Shown: positions 42,631 to 52,399 of the stretch, piece by piece
Position numbering within the stretch: position 1 is the stretch's first letter
Layout of the letters: each line of letters starts with the position of its first letter
Assembly: GCA_022652545.1 (NCBI GenBank)
Contig: JALCRM010000011.1
Coordinates: 1-64,000, forward strand
Length of the DNA: 64,000 nt
DNA from: Lachnospiraceae bacterium
GTDB lineage: Bacteria; Bacillota; Clostridia; Lachnospirales; Lachnospiraceae
Direction of reading: 5' to 3'
Position numbers and translations under genes: made by a program
Notes under the pieces: generated by a model
Told to the model about the DNA's origin: nothing
The model's input: only the letters and a program-made list of their open reading frames with translations
The model's database searches: none

Positions 42631-43466
42631 AGACCACTATGACGATCCCCTCCCCCGGACGGAAGGCCCTCGCCTTCCCCTACATCCTCTGGATGATCGG
42701 TTTTACGATCATCCCGCTTGCGCTGATCTTCGTGTTCGGCCTTACGGACCGGAACGGCGCCTTCACCCTGGCCAACGTGGCCGCCATTGCCCGGCCTGAC
42801 CACGCGAAGGCGCTCTCCCGCGCACTGCTCCTTTCGCTTGTGAGCACCGTGATCTGCCTGCTGCTGGCCTTTCCGCTCTGCATGATCCTGCGCGGACGCC
42901 GGCTCGGGACCGGCAGCTTTGTCGTGTTTATCTTCATCCTGCCTATGTGGATGAACTTCCTGCTCCGCACCTTTGCCTGGCAGACGCTGCTCGAAAAAAA
43001 GGGGGTCATCAACGGTATCCTCGGCGCCATGCACCTCGGCAGCATCCGCATCATCAACACCCCGGAGGCCATGATTTTCGGCATGGTCTACAACTTTCTG
43101 CCCTTCATGGTCCTGCCGATCTACAACACGCTGTGCAAAATAGACGACAGCCTGATCGACGCCGCACATGACCTGGGCGCGGATTTCTTCCAGACACTGC
43201 TGCGCGTCTTTGTGCCCCTGTGCGTGCCCGGCATCGTCAGCGGCATCACAATGGTCTTCGTGCCCGCCCTGACGACCTTCGTCATCAGCGACATCCTGGG
43301 CGGCGGCAAGATCCTGCTGATCGGCAATGTGATCGAGGGAGAGTTCACACGGTCCAGCAACTGGAATCTCGGGGCCGGCCTCTCGCTCGTGCTGATGGTC
43401 TTCATCCTGATCAGCATGGCCGCGCTTTCGTTCTTTGACAAAAACGGGGAGGGCACCGCATTCTGA
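42627..43466 (+). CDS. potB: spermidine/putrescine ABC transporter permease
   Basis: 279 residues with six membrane helices. The EAA loop is [19 protein letters not shown] (about 177-195). The start overlaps the potA stop (ATGA) and the stop overlaps the potC start by one base. Phe-Pro-Tyr-Ile-Leu at the first helix and NFLLRTFAW are typical of PotB. Confidence 0.93.
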   Translation: MKTTMTIPSPGRKALAFPYILWMIGFTIIPLALIFVFGLTDRNGAFTLANVAAIARPDHAKALSRALLLSLVSTVICLLLAFPLCMILRGRRLGTGSFVVFIFILPMWMNFLLRTFAWQTLLEKKGVINGILGAMHLGSIRIINTPEAMIFGMVYNFLPFMVLPIYNTLCKIDDSLIDAAHDLGADFFQTLLRVFVPLCVPGIVSGITMVFVPALTTFVISDILGGGKILLIGNVIEGEFTRSSNWNLGAGLSLVLMVFILISMAALSFFDKNGEGTAF

Positions 43467-44293
43467 TGAATACCGCAACTTCTGTCAAAACAACGCGCAG
43501 GGGCCTTCTTTCCGCTCTTCTGCGCACGGTGGAGAACTTCTACCTGACGATCATCCTGGTGTTCCTGTACATTCCGATCGCGACCATGATCGTCCTGAGC
43601 TTCAACGCGAGCAAATCCCGCTCCGTCTGGGGCGGCTTCACGCTGCACTGGTATGCGGAGCTCTTTGCGGACGCCGAGATCGCGGCAGCCTTCCGCAATA
43701 CGCTGCTCATCGCCGTCCTCTCCGCAGTCGCCGCGACCATACTCGGCACTGCCGCAGCCATCGGCATCAACGCGATGAAAAAACTGCCGCGCACGATCTG
43801 TCTCGGCGTTACGAACATCCCCATGCTGAACGCCGACATCGTAACGGGCATCTCACTGATGCTGGCTTTCATCGCCTTCCGTATCAGCCTGGGTTTCCAG
43901 ACCATCCTGATCAGCCACATCACCTTCAACGTACCGTACGTGATCCTGAGCGTCCTGCCGAAACTCCGGCAGACCAGCCGCAGTGCCTACGAAGCAGCCC
44001 AGGACCTGGGTGCCACGCCGCGGCAGGCTTTCTTCCGCGTCGTCATGCCGGACATACGCCCGGGCATCACCTCCGGTTTCCTGCTGGCCTTCACCATGTC
44101 GCTGGATGATTTCATCATCACGCATTTCACGCGCGGCGCCGGGATCGACACGCTTTCGACGCTCATCTATTCGCAGGTGCGCCGCGGCGTCGTACCGAGT
44201 ATGTACGCGCTTTCCACCATCATTTTCGGCGCGGTGCTCGTCCTGCTCCTGCTGTCCAACTTCCTGCCGCGGAAAAAGAACGCGGCAGCCTGA
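43466..44293 (+). CDS. potC: spermidine/putrescine ABC transporter permease
   Basis: 275 residues with six membrane helices. FLYIPIATMIVLSFNASKS at the start of the membrane part and the EAA loop AYEAAQDLGATPRQAFFRV (about 173-191) are PotC features. TMSLDDFIITHFTRGAG is a strongly conserved block near residue 211. The start overlaps potB by one base. Confidence 0.94.
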   Translation: MNTATSVKTTRRGLLSALLRTVENFYLTIILVFLYIPIATMIVLSFNASKSRSVWGGFTLHWYAELFADAEIAAAFRNTLLIAVLSAVAATILGTAAAIGINAMKKLPRTICLGVTNIPMLNADIVTGISLMLAFIAFRISLGFQTILISHITFNVPYVILSVLPKLRQTSRSAYEAAQDLGATPRQAFFRVVMPDIRPGITSGFLLAFTMSLDDFIITHFTRGAGIDTLSTLIYSQVRRGVVPSMYALSTIIFGAVLVLLLLSNFLPRKKNAAA

Positions 44294-44315
44294 ACCTTTT
44301 TGCGGGGATAAGACA

Positions 44316-45449
44316 TTGAAGAAAAACTTCCGGACCAGAATACTCGTGCTGCTGCTCGCGGCGGCTTCGGCCTTCCCGACAGCGGCCTGCGGCAGCGGAA
44401 CACCGCAGAACGGCGCTGCCTCCGCATCGGACGACGGTGCTGCGGCTGACGGCGACAATGTGCTCTACGTCTACAACTGGGGAGAGTACATCGGCGACGG
44501 CGTGGTGGAGCAGTTTGAGAAAGAGACCGGCATCCGCGTGGTCTACGACACTTTCCAGACCAACGAGGAAATGTACCCCATCATCGAGGCCGGTGCCATC
44601 CGCTACGATGTCGTCTGCCCGTCGGACTACATCATCCAGAAGATGATCAGGAACGACATGCTTTACCCGATCGACTGGGACAAGGTGCCGAACATCTCGA
44701 ACATCGACGAAAAATACATGAAGAAATCCGAGGCCTTTGACCCCGGCAACAGGTACTCTGTGCCTTACTGCTGGGGGACGATCGGCATCCTTTACAACAC
44801 TTCCCTGGTCAGCCCGCAGGATACGCCGGACAGCTGGAATGCGCTCTGGGATGAAAAATACAGCGACAACATCCTCATGCTGGACTCTGTGCGCGACACC
44901 TTCATGGTCGCCGAAAAGCTGCTCGGCTACGACGTGAATACGACCGATGAAAAACAGCTCGAGGCCTGCCGCGACCTGCTCATCCGCCAGAAGCCGCTTG
45001 TGCAGGCGTACGTGGTGGACCAGGTGCGCGACAAAATGATCGGCGGCGAGGCTGCCATGGCCATGATCTATTCCGGCGAGCTCCTCTACGTACAGGAGTG
45101 CCTGGAGGAAGCCGGTTCCCCGTATGTCCTCAAGTATGTCATCCCGAAGGAAGGCAGCAACGTCTGGATCGACAGCTGGGTCATCCCGAAAAACGCCAGA
45201 CACAAGGAAAACGCCGAAAAATGGCTGAACTTCCTGTGCCGCGCGGAGATCGCCAAAGAAAATTTCGAATATATCACCTATCCCACGCCCAACCGGGCAG
45301 CCTTTGAACTGCTCGATCCCGACATCCGCAACAACCGCGAGGTCTTCCCGGATGACGCGGACCTCGAAAAATGCAGTGTCTTCGAATACCTGGGCACCGC
45401 GGGCGACGAACTGTACGACACCATGTGGAACGAAGTAAAGGCCTATTAA
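44316..45449 (+). CDS. potD: spermidine/putrescine-binding lipoprotein
   Basis: 377 residues. A lipoprotein signal ends at PTAAC (Cys about 22). The mature domain is PotD-like: LYVYNWGEYIGDGVVEQFEKE (read in two halves, about 46-66), YDVVCPSDYIIQKM, VPYCWGTIGILYN, MLDSVRD and the C-terminal NRAAFELL. The TTG at 44316 has GGGG eight bases upstream and follows potC by 22 bases. The lipobox lacks the usual Leu at -3, so processing is likely but not certain. Confidence 0.92.
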   Translation: MKKNFRTRILVLLLAAASAFPTAACGSGTPQNGAASASDDGAAADGDNVLYVYNWGEYIGDGVVEQFEKETGIRVVYDTFQTNEEMYPIIEAGAIRYDVVCPSDYIIQKMIRNDMLYPIDWDKVPNISNIDEKYMKKSEAFDPGNRYSVPYCWGTIGILYNTSLVSPQDTPDSWNALWDEKYSDNILMLDSVRDTFMVAEKLLGYDVNTTDEKQLEACRDLLIRQKPLVQAYVVDQVRDKMIGGEAAMAMIYSGELLYVQECLEEAGSPYVLKYVIPKEGSNVWIDSWVIPKNARHKENAEKWLNFLCRAEIAKENFEYITYPTPNRAAFELLDPDIRNNREVFPDDADLEKCSVFEYLGTAGDELYDTMWNEVKAY

Positions 45450-45485
45450 AAAACTGCCGGGCAGCTCCTGCCCGGCAGTTTTTTC
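45450..45485. terminator. bidirectional terminator between potD and aspS
   Basis: CTGCCGGGCAG and CTGCCCGGCAG arms (45454-45478) with a CTC loop. A-tract on the left and T-tract on the right, so it can stop transcription from potD and from the convergent aspS. Confidence 0.92.
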
Positions 45486-45523
45486 ATGTGCTGTATTCTG
45501 ATTGTTTTCCGATCTCCGCGCCG

Positions 45524-47302
45524 TTACTGTTTTTCGTTCTCCGTGATCCGGATGTGCAGCTCCTCGAGCTGTTTTTCCGTAACGGGACCGGGCGCGCCCA
45601 TCATGACATCCTGCGCGTTCTTGTTCATCGGGAACGGGATGATCTCGCGGATCGAATCCTCGCCCGCCAGCAGCATGACCATGCGGTCGATGCCGGGCGC
45701 TATGCCGGCATGCGGCGGCGCGCCATAGCAGAAGGCGTTGTACATTGCCGGGAATTTGGCCTTCACGTCGTCCTCGCCCAGCCGCACGAGCTCGAAGGCT
45801 TTGATCATGATCTCCGGGTCGTGGTTCCGGACCGCGCCGGAAGACAGCTCAATGCCGTTGCAGACGAGGTCATACTGGTCGGCTGTGATGGTGAGCGGAT
45901 CGATCTCGCCGCTCTCCGCCTTCTTCAGCACCTCCAGCCCGCCGGCCGGCATGGAGAACGGGTTGTGGCAGAACTCCAGCTCGCCGGACTCTTCGCCGAT
46001 CTCGTACATCGGGAAATCCACGATCCAGCAGAACGCATACTGCTCTTTATCCATATGGCCGGGAACGGCTGCGCCGAATGTTTTGACCAGCACGCCCGCC
46101 GTCTTCTGCGCGTCGGTGCGTTTGCCGGCTGAAAGCAGCACAAGGTCGCCGTTCTTAAGACCCAGCGCCGCGACGGCTTTTTCCCTGACGGGAGCGACGA
46201 ACTTCGCTATGCCGCCCACCAGTTCGCCGTTCTCATCCACGCGGAACCAGTAGGCCGGATTTCCCGCCTGCACCTGCACATCCGCGAGGTTTTTCTCTAT
46301 GAACTTGCGGCTCTCCCTGAAGTCGGAGACCACGACAGCCTTCACGACATTGTCCCGGAACGGGCCGAACCCGCAGTCCGCAAGGAGTTCGGTAGCATCC
46401 TGCACTGTGAGGTCTATGCGCAGATCCGGTTTGTCGCAGCCGTATTTTTCCATGGATTCACGGTAGGGAATGCGGACGAACGGCGCATCGGAAGCGCGGT
46501 CGTAGGTGCCGTACTTCGCAAAGACCGGCGGCAGCACATCCTCCAGCACCGCAAAGACATCTTCCTGCGTGGCGAAGGCCATTTCCATGTCGAGCTGGTA
46601 GAACTCTCCCGGACTGCGGTCCCCGCGCGCGTCTTCATCGCGGAAGCAGGGCGCGATCTGGAAGTAACGGTCAAAACCGGAGACCATCAGCAGCTGCTTG
46701 AACTGCTGCGGCGCCTGCGGCAGTGCGTAGAACTCGCCGGGATGCTTGCGTGCCGGCACAAGATAGTCGCGCGCGCCTTCCGGCGAGGAAGCCGTAAGGA
46801 TAGGTGTCGTGATCTCCAGGAACCCGTGCTCCGTCATGGATTTGCGCAGCGCTGCGACCACGTTGCAGCGCAGTATGATATTTTTTTTCACCTCGGGGTT
46901 GCGCAGGTCGAGATAGCGGTATTTCAGGCGCGCCTGCTCATCCGCCTCGCGGCTGTGGTTGATCTCGAAAGGCAGCTCCGAATAGCGGCAGCGGCCCAGT
47001 ACTTCGACCCTGTCCGGCACAACCTCGATCTCACCGGTCGGCATGTTCGGATTCTTGCTGCTGCGTTCCCGCACGGTGCCTTCCACCCGGATCGTGGACT
47101 CCTTGCTGATCGCCCCGAACTCCTTCATCATCTCTTCCGAATCGATGACGATCTGCGTCGTGCCGTAAAAGTCCCGCAGCACTACGAAGCCCAGGCTGCT
47201 TCCGACTTCACGCATATTTTCCATCCATCCGCACAGTGTGACCTTGCGGCCCGCGTCGGAAAGCCTCAGCTCGCCGCAGGTGTTGGTACGGGATTGCATC
47301 AT
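45524..47302 (-). CDS. aspS: aspartate--tRNA ligase
   Basis: 592 residues, the bacterial length. The N-terminal OB fold (VTLCGWMENMREVGSSLGFV) binds the anticodon. Class II motifs follow: motif 2 CFRDEDARGDRSPGEFYQLD (about 218-237) and motif 3 GIAPGIDRMVMLLAG near the C-terminus. A GAD insertion of the bacterial type lies between. The start ATG-ATG has GAGG nine bases upstream. Confidence 0.97.
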   Translation of the reverse strand: MMQSRTNTCGELRLSDAGRKVTLCGWMENMREVGSSLGFVVLRDFYGTTQIVIDSEEMMKEFGAISKESTIRVEGTVRERSSKNPNMPTGEIEVVPDRVEVLGRCRYSELPFEINHSREADEQARLKYRYLDLRNPEVKKNIILRCNVVAALRKSMTEHGFLEITTPILTASSPEGARDYLVPARKHPGEFYALPQAPQQFKQLLMVSGFDRYFQIAPCFRDEDARGDRSPGEFYQLDMEMAFATQEDVFAVLEDVLPPVFAKYGTYDRASDAPFVRIPYRESMEKYGCDKPDLRIDLTVQDATELLADCGFGPFRDNVVKAVVVSDFRESRKFIEKNLADVQVQAGNPAYWFRVDENGELVGGIAKFVAPVREKAVAALGLKNGDLVLLSAGKRTDAQKTAGVLVKTFGAAVPGHMDKEQYAFCWIVDFPMYEIGEESGELEFCHNPFSMPAGGLEVLKKAESGEIDPLTITADQYDLVCNGIELSSGAVRNHDPEIMIKAFELVRLGEDDVKAKFPAMYNAFCYGAPPHAGIAPGIDRMVMLLAGEDSIREIIPFPMNKNAQDVMMGAPGPVTEKQLEELHIRITENEKQ

Positions 47303-47367
47303 GATGTCAGACCTCTTCTTTCTTGTTTTGTCCCGGCTCCCGCCGGTCCTTGCCTCAAAGCCCTCTT

Positions 47368-47397
47368 ATTATATAACCCTTTTCTCCTGAACGCCAA
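47368..47397 (-). promoter_or_regulatory. predicted promoter of aspS
   Basis: On the minus strand TTGGCG (47397-47392), 18-base spacer and perfect TATAAT (47373-47368). Start codon about 58 bases downstream of the predicted start. No T-box-like leader is visible. Confidence 0.6.
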
Positions 47398-47458
47398 AAT
47401 ATGTTTCAGCGCGCCGCGGCCCACAGGCCGGATTTGCGCACTCCGTATGCCTCCGGTC

Positions 47459-48550
47459 TCACTGCAGGTCCAGGCCCTTGCTCAGGTTGACGATGAAATC
47501 CTGCACATTGGTCACGATCCCGCGGGCGGAAAGCGAGCCCCGGTCGCTGAGCTTGTTGACCATGAATTCGGAAATGTCGACACAGTAAAAATAGACTTCC
47601 CTGACCGTGCCGTCCGGCATGACGCGGAAGGACGGCGTCATATTGCCGGTCGCGATCGAATGCAGCATGGTCGCCATGCAGATGACCGTTGTCGCGCCGC
47701 GGATCTGATCCCGCATCGCGTCCTGCGCTTCGTAGACGTTGCCATAGACAGGCGGCAGCGGGCCGTCGTCGCGGATCGAGCCTGCCAGCACATACGGTAC
47801 GCCGTACTTTTCGCAGGCACAGATGATGCCGTTGTCGATGTGCTCCTCCGCAATGAACTTCTGCACGGAGCCGTACATTTTGACTTTGTTGATCGTGTCC
47901 AGGTGGTTGTAATGCCCGTTCGGCTGGCTCTTCTGCGTATAGATGTTCTGCCCGAGAGCCGTATGAAGATAAGCCGCTTCCAGATCGTGCGTCGCAAGCG
48001 CATTACCGGCCAGGACCGCGTGGACATAGCCGTTCGCGATAAGCAGCGCGAACGCGTTCCTGGCGTCGCTGTCGAACGCGAACGCCGGGCCCATCACCCA
48101 GACGATACGTCCATGCTCGCGCTCATGGCGGAGCAGTTCATAGATCTCATCGTAGTCGCGGGAAAACGCTGTCTCGCGGGAGCGCCCCTGCCGGAAGGCA
48201 AAGGTATCGTGCCGGCCATGGCTTTCTCCGAAGCCGTCCGCGTGCATGTAGATCCCCTCTTCACCCTTTTCCGTACGGCCCATGATCACGAGGTCGCCCT
48301 TTTTCAGAAGCCGGAATTCCCGGACAATGATGCGGCCGCCTTCGCAGACAGCCACACAGTCCATCCGGCTCTCCTCTGCCAGGAGCCAGCGTCCGCCGAC
48401 CTTAAAGTACTCGGGATAGATGCTCATCGCATGAAATCCGTCCGGCGCGACGCCGTCGCACGGCGCGGGCGTCATTTTTACGTCGGGTGCCGCCGCAAGC
48501 TGCGGCTGCGTGAAATCCGGCGCAGTATATTTCCTCAGTTCAAAAGCCAT
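47459..48550 (-). CDS. TIGR00300/LOR-SDH-type protein, possible ornithine cyclodeaminase
   Basis: 363 residues. The segment FDSDARNAFALL-NGYVHAVLAGNALATHDLEAAYLHTALG (about 160-201, given in parts) matches the conserved core of the TIGR00300 family, the Rossmann-like domain also found at the C-terminus of cyanobacterial ArgZ/AgrE. Archaeal and cyanobacterial members convert ornithine to proline with NAD. The N-terminal 150 residues appear to form the LOR/SDH conserved region. The function in this organism is inferred from family only. Confidence 0.65.
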   Translation of the reverse strand: MAFELRKYTAPDFTQPQLAAAPDVKMTPAPCDGVAPDGFHAMSIYPEYFKVGGRWLLAEESRMDCVAVCEGGRIIVREFRLLKKGDLVIMGRTEKGEEGIYMHADGFGESHGRHDTFAFRQGRSRETAFSRDYDEIYELLRHEREHGRIVWVMGPAFAFDSDARNAFALLIANGYVHAVLAGNALATHDLEAAYLHTALGQNIYTQKSQPNGHYNHLDTINKVKMYGSVQKFIAEEHIDNGIICACEKYGVPYVLAGSIRDDGPLPPVYGNVYEAQDAMRDQIRGATTVICMATMLHSIATGNMTPSFRVMPDGTVREVYFYCVDISEFMVNKLSDRGSLSARGIVTNVQDFIVNLSKGLDLQ

Positions 48551-48612
48551 TTCCCACCTCCGGGTGCAGGGGCAGCTCCTGCTACAGGTGCCCTGCTGCT
48601 TTATGAACGCTC

Positions 48613-49134
48613 CTATACTTTAAAGACTCTGCCTTCTTTTCTGGGTGCGGCTGCCGGCGAAAGCTCCTCTGTCCTGCCCAGGATCACGTGCCCGATCCCT
48701 TCCAGGTTTCCGCTCACGCCCCATTTTTCAAGCAGCGCCCTGCCTTCTTCGCTCTCGAATTCTTCTTTTGCGCGGTGGACCCAGCAGCTGCCGATCCCAA
48801 GGGCATAGGCCGCGTTCAGCATGTTTCCGATCGCCAGCGCGCCGTCATAAACATAAGTGCCGACAGCGGGATCTCCGAGCACGACGATCACGACCGGTGC
48901 CCCGTAAAAAGGATCCCTGTCGATGCCCATGATCCGGCCGTTCATCTTCGACAGCAGATCGCGCGTTTCACGGTCCGTGATGACCACGAACTTCGAGCTC
49001 TGCTTTCCCATGCCCGACGGGGCGTAGAGGCCCGCCTTCACGATCTCGTCAAGCTCCTCCTGTCCGATGGGATCCGGCCTGTAATTCCGGATGCTTCTGC
49101 GTTCTGTCAGTGCTTCCAGTACTTCTTTTTTCAT
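48613..49134 (-). CDS. nitroreductase family protein
   Basis: 173 residues. ALTERRSIRNY (about 7-17) binds FMN phosphate, followed by APSGMGKQSSKFVVI, and the middle helix IGNMLNAAYALGIGSCWVH is typical. Members reduce nitro compounds, quinones or flavins with NAD(P)H; the substrate here is unknown. It lies in a minus-strand run with MazG and HD hydrolase genes. Confidence 0.9.
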   Translation of the reverse strand: MKKEVLEALTERRSIRNYRPDPIGQEELDEIVKAGLYAPSGMGKQSSKFVVITDRETRDLLSKMNGRIMGIDRDPFYGAPVVIVVLGDPAVGTYVYDGALAIGNMLNAAYALGIGSCWVHRAKEEFESEEGRALLEKWGVSGNLEGIGHVILGRTEELSPAAAPRKEGRVFKV

Positions 49135-49158
49135 GGTCCGCCTCCTGAAAGTTTGCTG

Positions 49159-49491
49159 TTACAGTTCCGTATATTTCTTACTGCTGCCATATGCTTTTTT
49201 GACCGGGTATTTCTCCCCGTTCCTGCGCATTTTCTCCTCTATGATCTCATCCAGGTCAAGTCCGCAGGCATCGGCCATCAGCACGCCGTAGATCATGACA
49301 TCGGCCAGTTCCTCGCGGATCCTGTCGATGCGCCCTTCCGTGCCCGTGTCGGCGCCGCTCCATTGAAAAGCCTCAAGCAGTTCCGCCGCTTCCAGGCTGA
49401 TGGAGATCGAAAGATCCTTCGGATTGTGAAACTGTTTCCAGTTGCGCTCGTCGCTGAACCGGATGATATCGTCAATCGTTTTCTGTTTCAT
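49159..49491 (-). CDS. MazG-like nucleotide pyrophosphohydrolase
   Basis: 110 residues. The metal-binding pattern SLEAAELLEAFQW (ExxE) and EELADVMIYGVLMADACG (ExxD) is that of single-domain MazG/dCTPase-like enzymes (RS21-C6 type). It would hydrolyse non-canonical or excess dNTPs. I chose the ATG at 49491 because GGAGG lies four bases upstream; it shares one base with the HD-domain stop (TGATG). Confidence 0.9.
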   Translation of the reverse strand: MKQKTIDDIIRFSDERNWKQFHNPKDLSISISLEAAELLEAFQWSGADTGTEGRIDRIREELADVMIYGVLMADACGLDLDEIIEEKMRRNGEKYPVKKAYGSSKKYTEL

Positions 49492-50201
49492 CATACCTCC
49501 GTACCGGTCAGTGCTTCGACCGTACCGATCACGCTGCCGATGTGATACCGGAGCGCGAATACCGCCCCGGCGTACTGAGGCAGCTCCCTCTCCACCACAT
49601 CTCCCAGCGGCAGAACATAGTTCCTAGTTTCTGTTATATATTCTTTCATATGGCTTCGGGGAAAACAATACGACATGAAGGAAACATTGTTGCAGCGGTC
49701 GAAGAGCTTGATCAGTGCGGCGCCGGGGTTTTCCGCCAGCGTGCTGTAATAGCGGGCTTTTGCTGACGAACGCGTCTCGCCCTCACGGATCTCAAAGGTC
49801 AGGGCGTCCACATATCCGCGCACCGTCTCGTCGAAAGGCAGTTCCTCCGGCTTCACGCCGCAATCCTCGCAGACGTCGTGCAGCAGGCAGCCGGCCAGCA
49901 GGTCATCGTCCGTGACACCTTCCGCGATCGCATGGCACGCCATGTTCAGCGGATGCTCGATATAAGGTACCCGGTCGCTTCCCCTGCGCAGCTGTCCGAA
50001 GTGTTTTTTCCCCGCATAGAGGAGCGCCGCCAGGGTCTGCCGCAGCACCGGCTTTCCCGGCCGCAGCGGCAGCCGGATGTCACCGGCCTGCTCCCGGTCC
50101 GCAGAGCCGCCGGTCGCGCTTTCACCTGCCGCATACCTGCGGATATACTCATACATTCGATCTTCGTCAAAGAGCTTGTCGTGAAAAACACGTGTGCCCA
50201 T
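49491..50201 (-). CDS. HD domain phosphohydrolase (RelA/SpoT-hydrolase-like)
   Basis: 236 residues. The HD core appears as YIEHPL (His), GCLLHDVCEDCG (His-Asp) and a later IKLFDRCNN (Asp), the arrangement of SpoT-type pyrophosphohydrolases. A C-terminal helix bundle of about 90 residues follows. There is no synthetase domain. It may degrade (p)ppGpp or another nucleotide. The start ATG at 50201 has GGGAG eight bases upstream. Coupling to the MazG gene suggests nucleotide-pool cleaning. Confidence 0.82.
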   Translation of the reverse strand: MGTRVFHDKLFDEDRMYEYIRRYAAGESATGGSADREQAGDIRLPLRPGKPVLRQTLAALLYAGKKHFGQLRRGSDRVPYIEHPLNMACHAIAEGVTDDDLLAGCLLHDVCEDCGVKPEELPFDETVRGYVDALTFEIREGETRSSAKARYYSTLAENPGAALIKLFDRCNNVSFMSYCFPRSHMKEYITETRNYVLPLGDVVERELPQYAGAVFALRYHIGSVIGTVEALTGTEV

Positions 50202-50284
50202 CGGCGTTTCTCCCTTAAGCAGAAAAACCGGTACAATCAAATACCCCGCCGCAAAGGGCGGGGCATGGTCCATTTTCTGTCCGG

Positions 50285-51418
50285 TCAGTCCGTACCGCTC
50301 AGTACCGCATATGCGGTCGGGCCGTCGTCATAGCTGCCGGTAAAGGTGACCGTGACCCCGGAACCTTCCTTGATCCCGTCGTCTTCAAAGAAATTGTCAT
50401 CCTTCAGGAAGGAGACCTCTTTGGTGCCGCCGTCGGCATTGACCTTGACCTGCACCGTGCTCATGGCTTCAGACTCATAGGTGCCGGTCACCGATTTCGT
50501 ACTGCCATCCACCGTCGCCGACATGGCGTACATATCGCCGTTCTTTTCCTGTACCTCGACGGTCACAAAAGAGCCGCGTACCATGTTGCCCGAGCAGGTG
50601 AAATTGTCATCCTTGAGAAGACTGACATCGGTATCGGAGCGCAGCTGTATGGTGCTCATTCCGAGGTCCGTCACTACCCCGGTCATTTCTTTTACACCGG
50701 TTGCCGAAGCAGCCGCGGATGTTGCTGCGGAAGCCGAACCGCTGTCCGCCATGCTGTCCAGGATCGCATAAGCGATCGGCATGTCTCCGTCAAGTTCTCC
50801 TTCATAATAAATGCTGGCTGCGGAGCCGACCAGGATATCGTCATCGTGCACGCAGTTCTCATCCTTGGAGAATGTGACGTCCTTGCCTGCCATGCTGCCG
50901 CTGCTGACCGTCATCGTTACCGTGTTCATCGTCTCGTCTGAGATCTTGCCGTCTGCCTGCCTGGGAGCGTCGTTCACGACGACCTTCATCGCGACGTAGC
51001 TGCCCTGGGTGTCCAGCTGATAGCTGACCTCAACCTGTTTTCCCCTCTGCAGGTCGCCCTCCACATCGAAGTCTTCGTCCGCTTTCAGAAAACTCTGGTC
51101 CGCGCCGTTCATCTTGATCTCGATCGTACTCATCATCGGTTCTTCGATCACTCCGTCCGCCGTCAGTGTGACCGGCGCCGTCTGTGATGTCGTCACCTTC
51201 GGTCCCGAGGAGCCGGCAGCATCCGTGGAAGCGGACGCTGCCGCCGAAGTTGCCGCTGCGGAAACAGCCGCTGCAGAGGTTGCCGCTGCCGAAGTCGCTG
51301 CCGCGGAAGTGGCGGCCGCTGAGGTCGCTGCCGTACCGGATGCCGATCCGCAGCCCATGAGAGAAAGTACGCTCATAAGCAGAACACCGGTCATGATCCT
51401 GTTTATACCTTTTACCAT
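50285..51418 (-). CDS. lipoprotein with four tandem copies of an unrecognised domain
   Basis: 377 residues. The signal ends at LSLMGC (Cys about 23). A linker of Ala-Ala-Ala-Thr-Ser repeats runs to about 65. Four repeats of about 60 residues follow. Each begins with a phrase like MMSTIEIK, MNTVTMTV, MSTIQLRS or MSTVQVKV, continues to SFLKADEDF, TFSKDENCV, SLLKDDNFT or SFLKDDNFF, and ends with a valine-rich strand and a YAI/YAV/YVA phrase. A second Ala-Thr-Ser linker lies between copies 2 and 3. I do not recognise the family. It is likely a surface-bound ligand- or metal-binding protein. Confidence 0.75.
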   Translation of the reverse strand: MVKGINRIMTGVLLMSVLSLMGCGSASGTAATSAAATSAAATSAAATSAAAVSAAATSAAASASTDAAGSSGPKVTTSQTAPVTLTADGVIEEPMMSTIEIKMNGADQSFLKADEDFDVEGDLQRGKQVEVSYQLDTQGSYVAMKVVVNDAPRQADGKISDETMNTVTMTVSSGSMAGKDVTFSKDENCVHDDDILVGSAASIYYEGELDGDMPIAYAILDSMADSGSASAATSAAASATGVKEMTGVVTDLGMSTIQLRSDTDVSLLKDDNFTCSGNMVRGSFVTVEVQEKNGDMYAMSATVDGSTKSVTGTYESEAMSTVQVKVNADGGTKEVSFLKDDNFFEDDGIKEGSGVTVTFTGSYDDGPTAYAVLSGTD

Positions 51419-51485
51419 TTTGTTTTGTCCTCCATGTAAAATAGTTTCACCGGAATGCATCTTCAAAGCCGGATGCGTAATCAAT

Positions 51486-51514
51486 AGAATAAACATGATC
51501 CGGCATTTTTGCAA
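51486..51514 (-). promoter_or_regulatory. predicted promoter of the repeat lipoprotein gene
   Basis: On the minus strand TTGCAA (51514-51509), 17-base spacer and TATTCT (51491-51486). The start codon is about 70 bases downstream. Confidence 0.45.
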
Positions 51515-51566
51515 ATTTGCCCGCCGGTACAGCTGATGGTGCGCATTTCTGCGCCCGTGTGCAGGC

Positions 51567-52223
51567 TCACTGACCCTGCTTTTTTACTATTTTGACGATG
51601 CGGCTGGTGCCAAGACGGTCAGCCCCCGCATCGATCATGGCCTGCGCATCTTCGAGCGAGGAGATGCCTCCTGCCGCCTTGATCCTGACGCCGGGTCCCA
51701 CGTGTGCCTTAAAGAGAGCAACATCCTCCGGCGTCGCGCCTGCGGTGGAGAAGCCGGTGGAGGTCTTGATAAAATCCGCTTTTGCTTCCGTTACGATCCC
51801 GCACATCCGGATCTTCTCCGCTTCGCTCAGCAGGCAGGTCTCGATGATGACTTTCAGGATCCTGCCTTTGCAGGCCTGCCGCACTGCCCGGACCTCGTCC
51901 AGTACACCGGCGTCGTCCCCGGCCTTCAGCATGCCGATATTGATGACCATGTCGATCTCGTCCGCGCCGTTTCTGAGCGCGTCTTCCGTTTCAAAGACCT
52001 TGACCGCGGTCGTCGTATTGCCGTTGGGAAAGCCGATCACCGTGCAGATCCGCATCCTGTCCCCCAGATATTCCCGGGCTGCCCGTACATAGCAGGGCGG
52101 AATGCACACGGACGCCGTGTGATAGTGCACCGCATCGTCGCAGATGACACGGATCTCGTCCCAGGTCGCCGTCTGAAGCAGCAGCGTATGATCGACCTTC
52201 GCCAGTATCTTCTCAATGTCCAT
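51567..52223 (-). CDS. deoC: deoxyribose-phosphate aldolase
   Basis: 218 residues. KVDHTLL near the start, [14 protein letters not shown], the Schiff-base Lys in [15 protein letters not shown] (about 151) and RIKAAGGI with the second Lys (about 182) are diagnostic. It splits deoxyribose-5-phosphate to glyceraldehyde-3-phosphate and acetaldehyde. The ATG at 52223 has GGAGG six bases upstream. The nearby zinc alcohol dehydrogenase might handle the acetaldehyde, but its strand and spacing do not make an operon. Confidence 0.96.
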   Translation of the reverse strand: MDIEKILAKVDHTLLLQTATWDEIRVICDDAVHYHTASVCIPPCYVRAAREYLGDRMRICTVIGFPNGNTTTAVKVFETEDALRNGADEIDMVINIGMLKAGDDAGVLDEVRAVRQACKGRILKVIIETCLLSEAEKIRMCGIVTEAKADFIKTSTGFSTAGATPEDVALFKAHVGPGVRIKAAGGISSLEDAQAMIDAGADRLGTSRIVKIVKKQGQ

Positions 52224-52399
52224 TCTCATCCTCCCCGGCCGGAACAGCCTGTCTGTGCGCTTTTCGCTGCCGCGGCCGCCTTTACAGATCAAGGATACAC
52301 CCGCAGGGCCGATTCATAAATCCCCGGGATCGTTCCGGGCGTACTGTTTTTGTACTAAAATGGAACTGCCTGTGAAGCCGGCCGGGCGGAAAGGACAGA

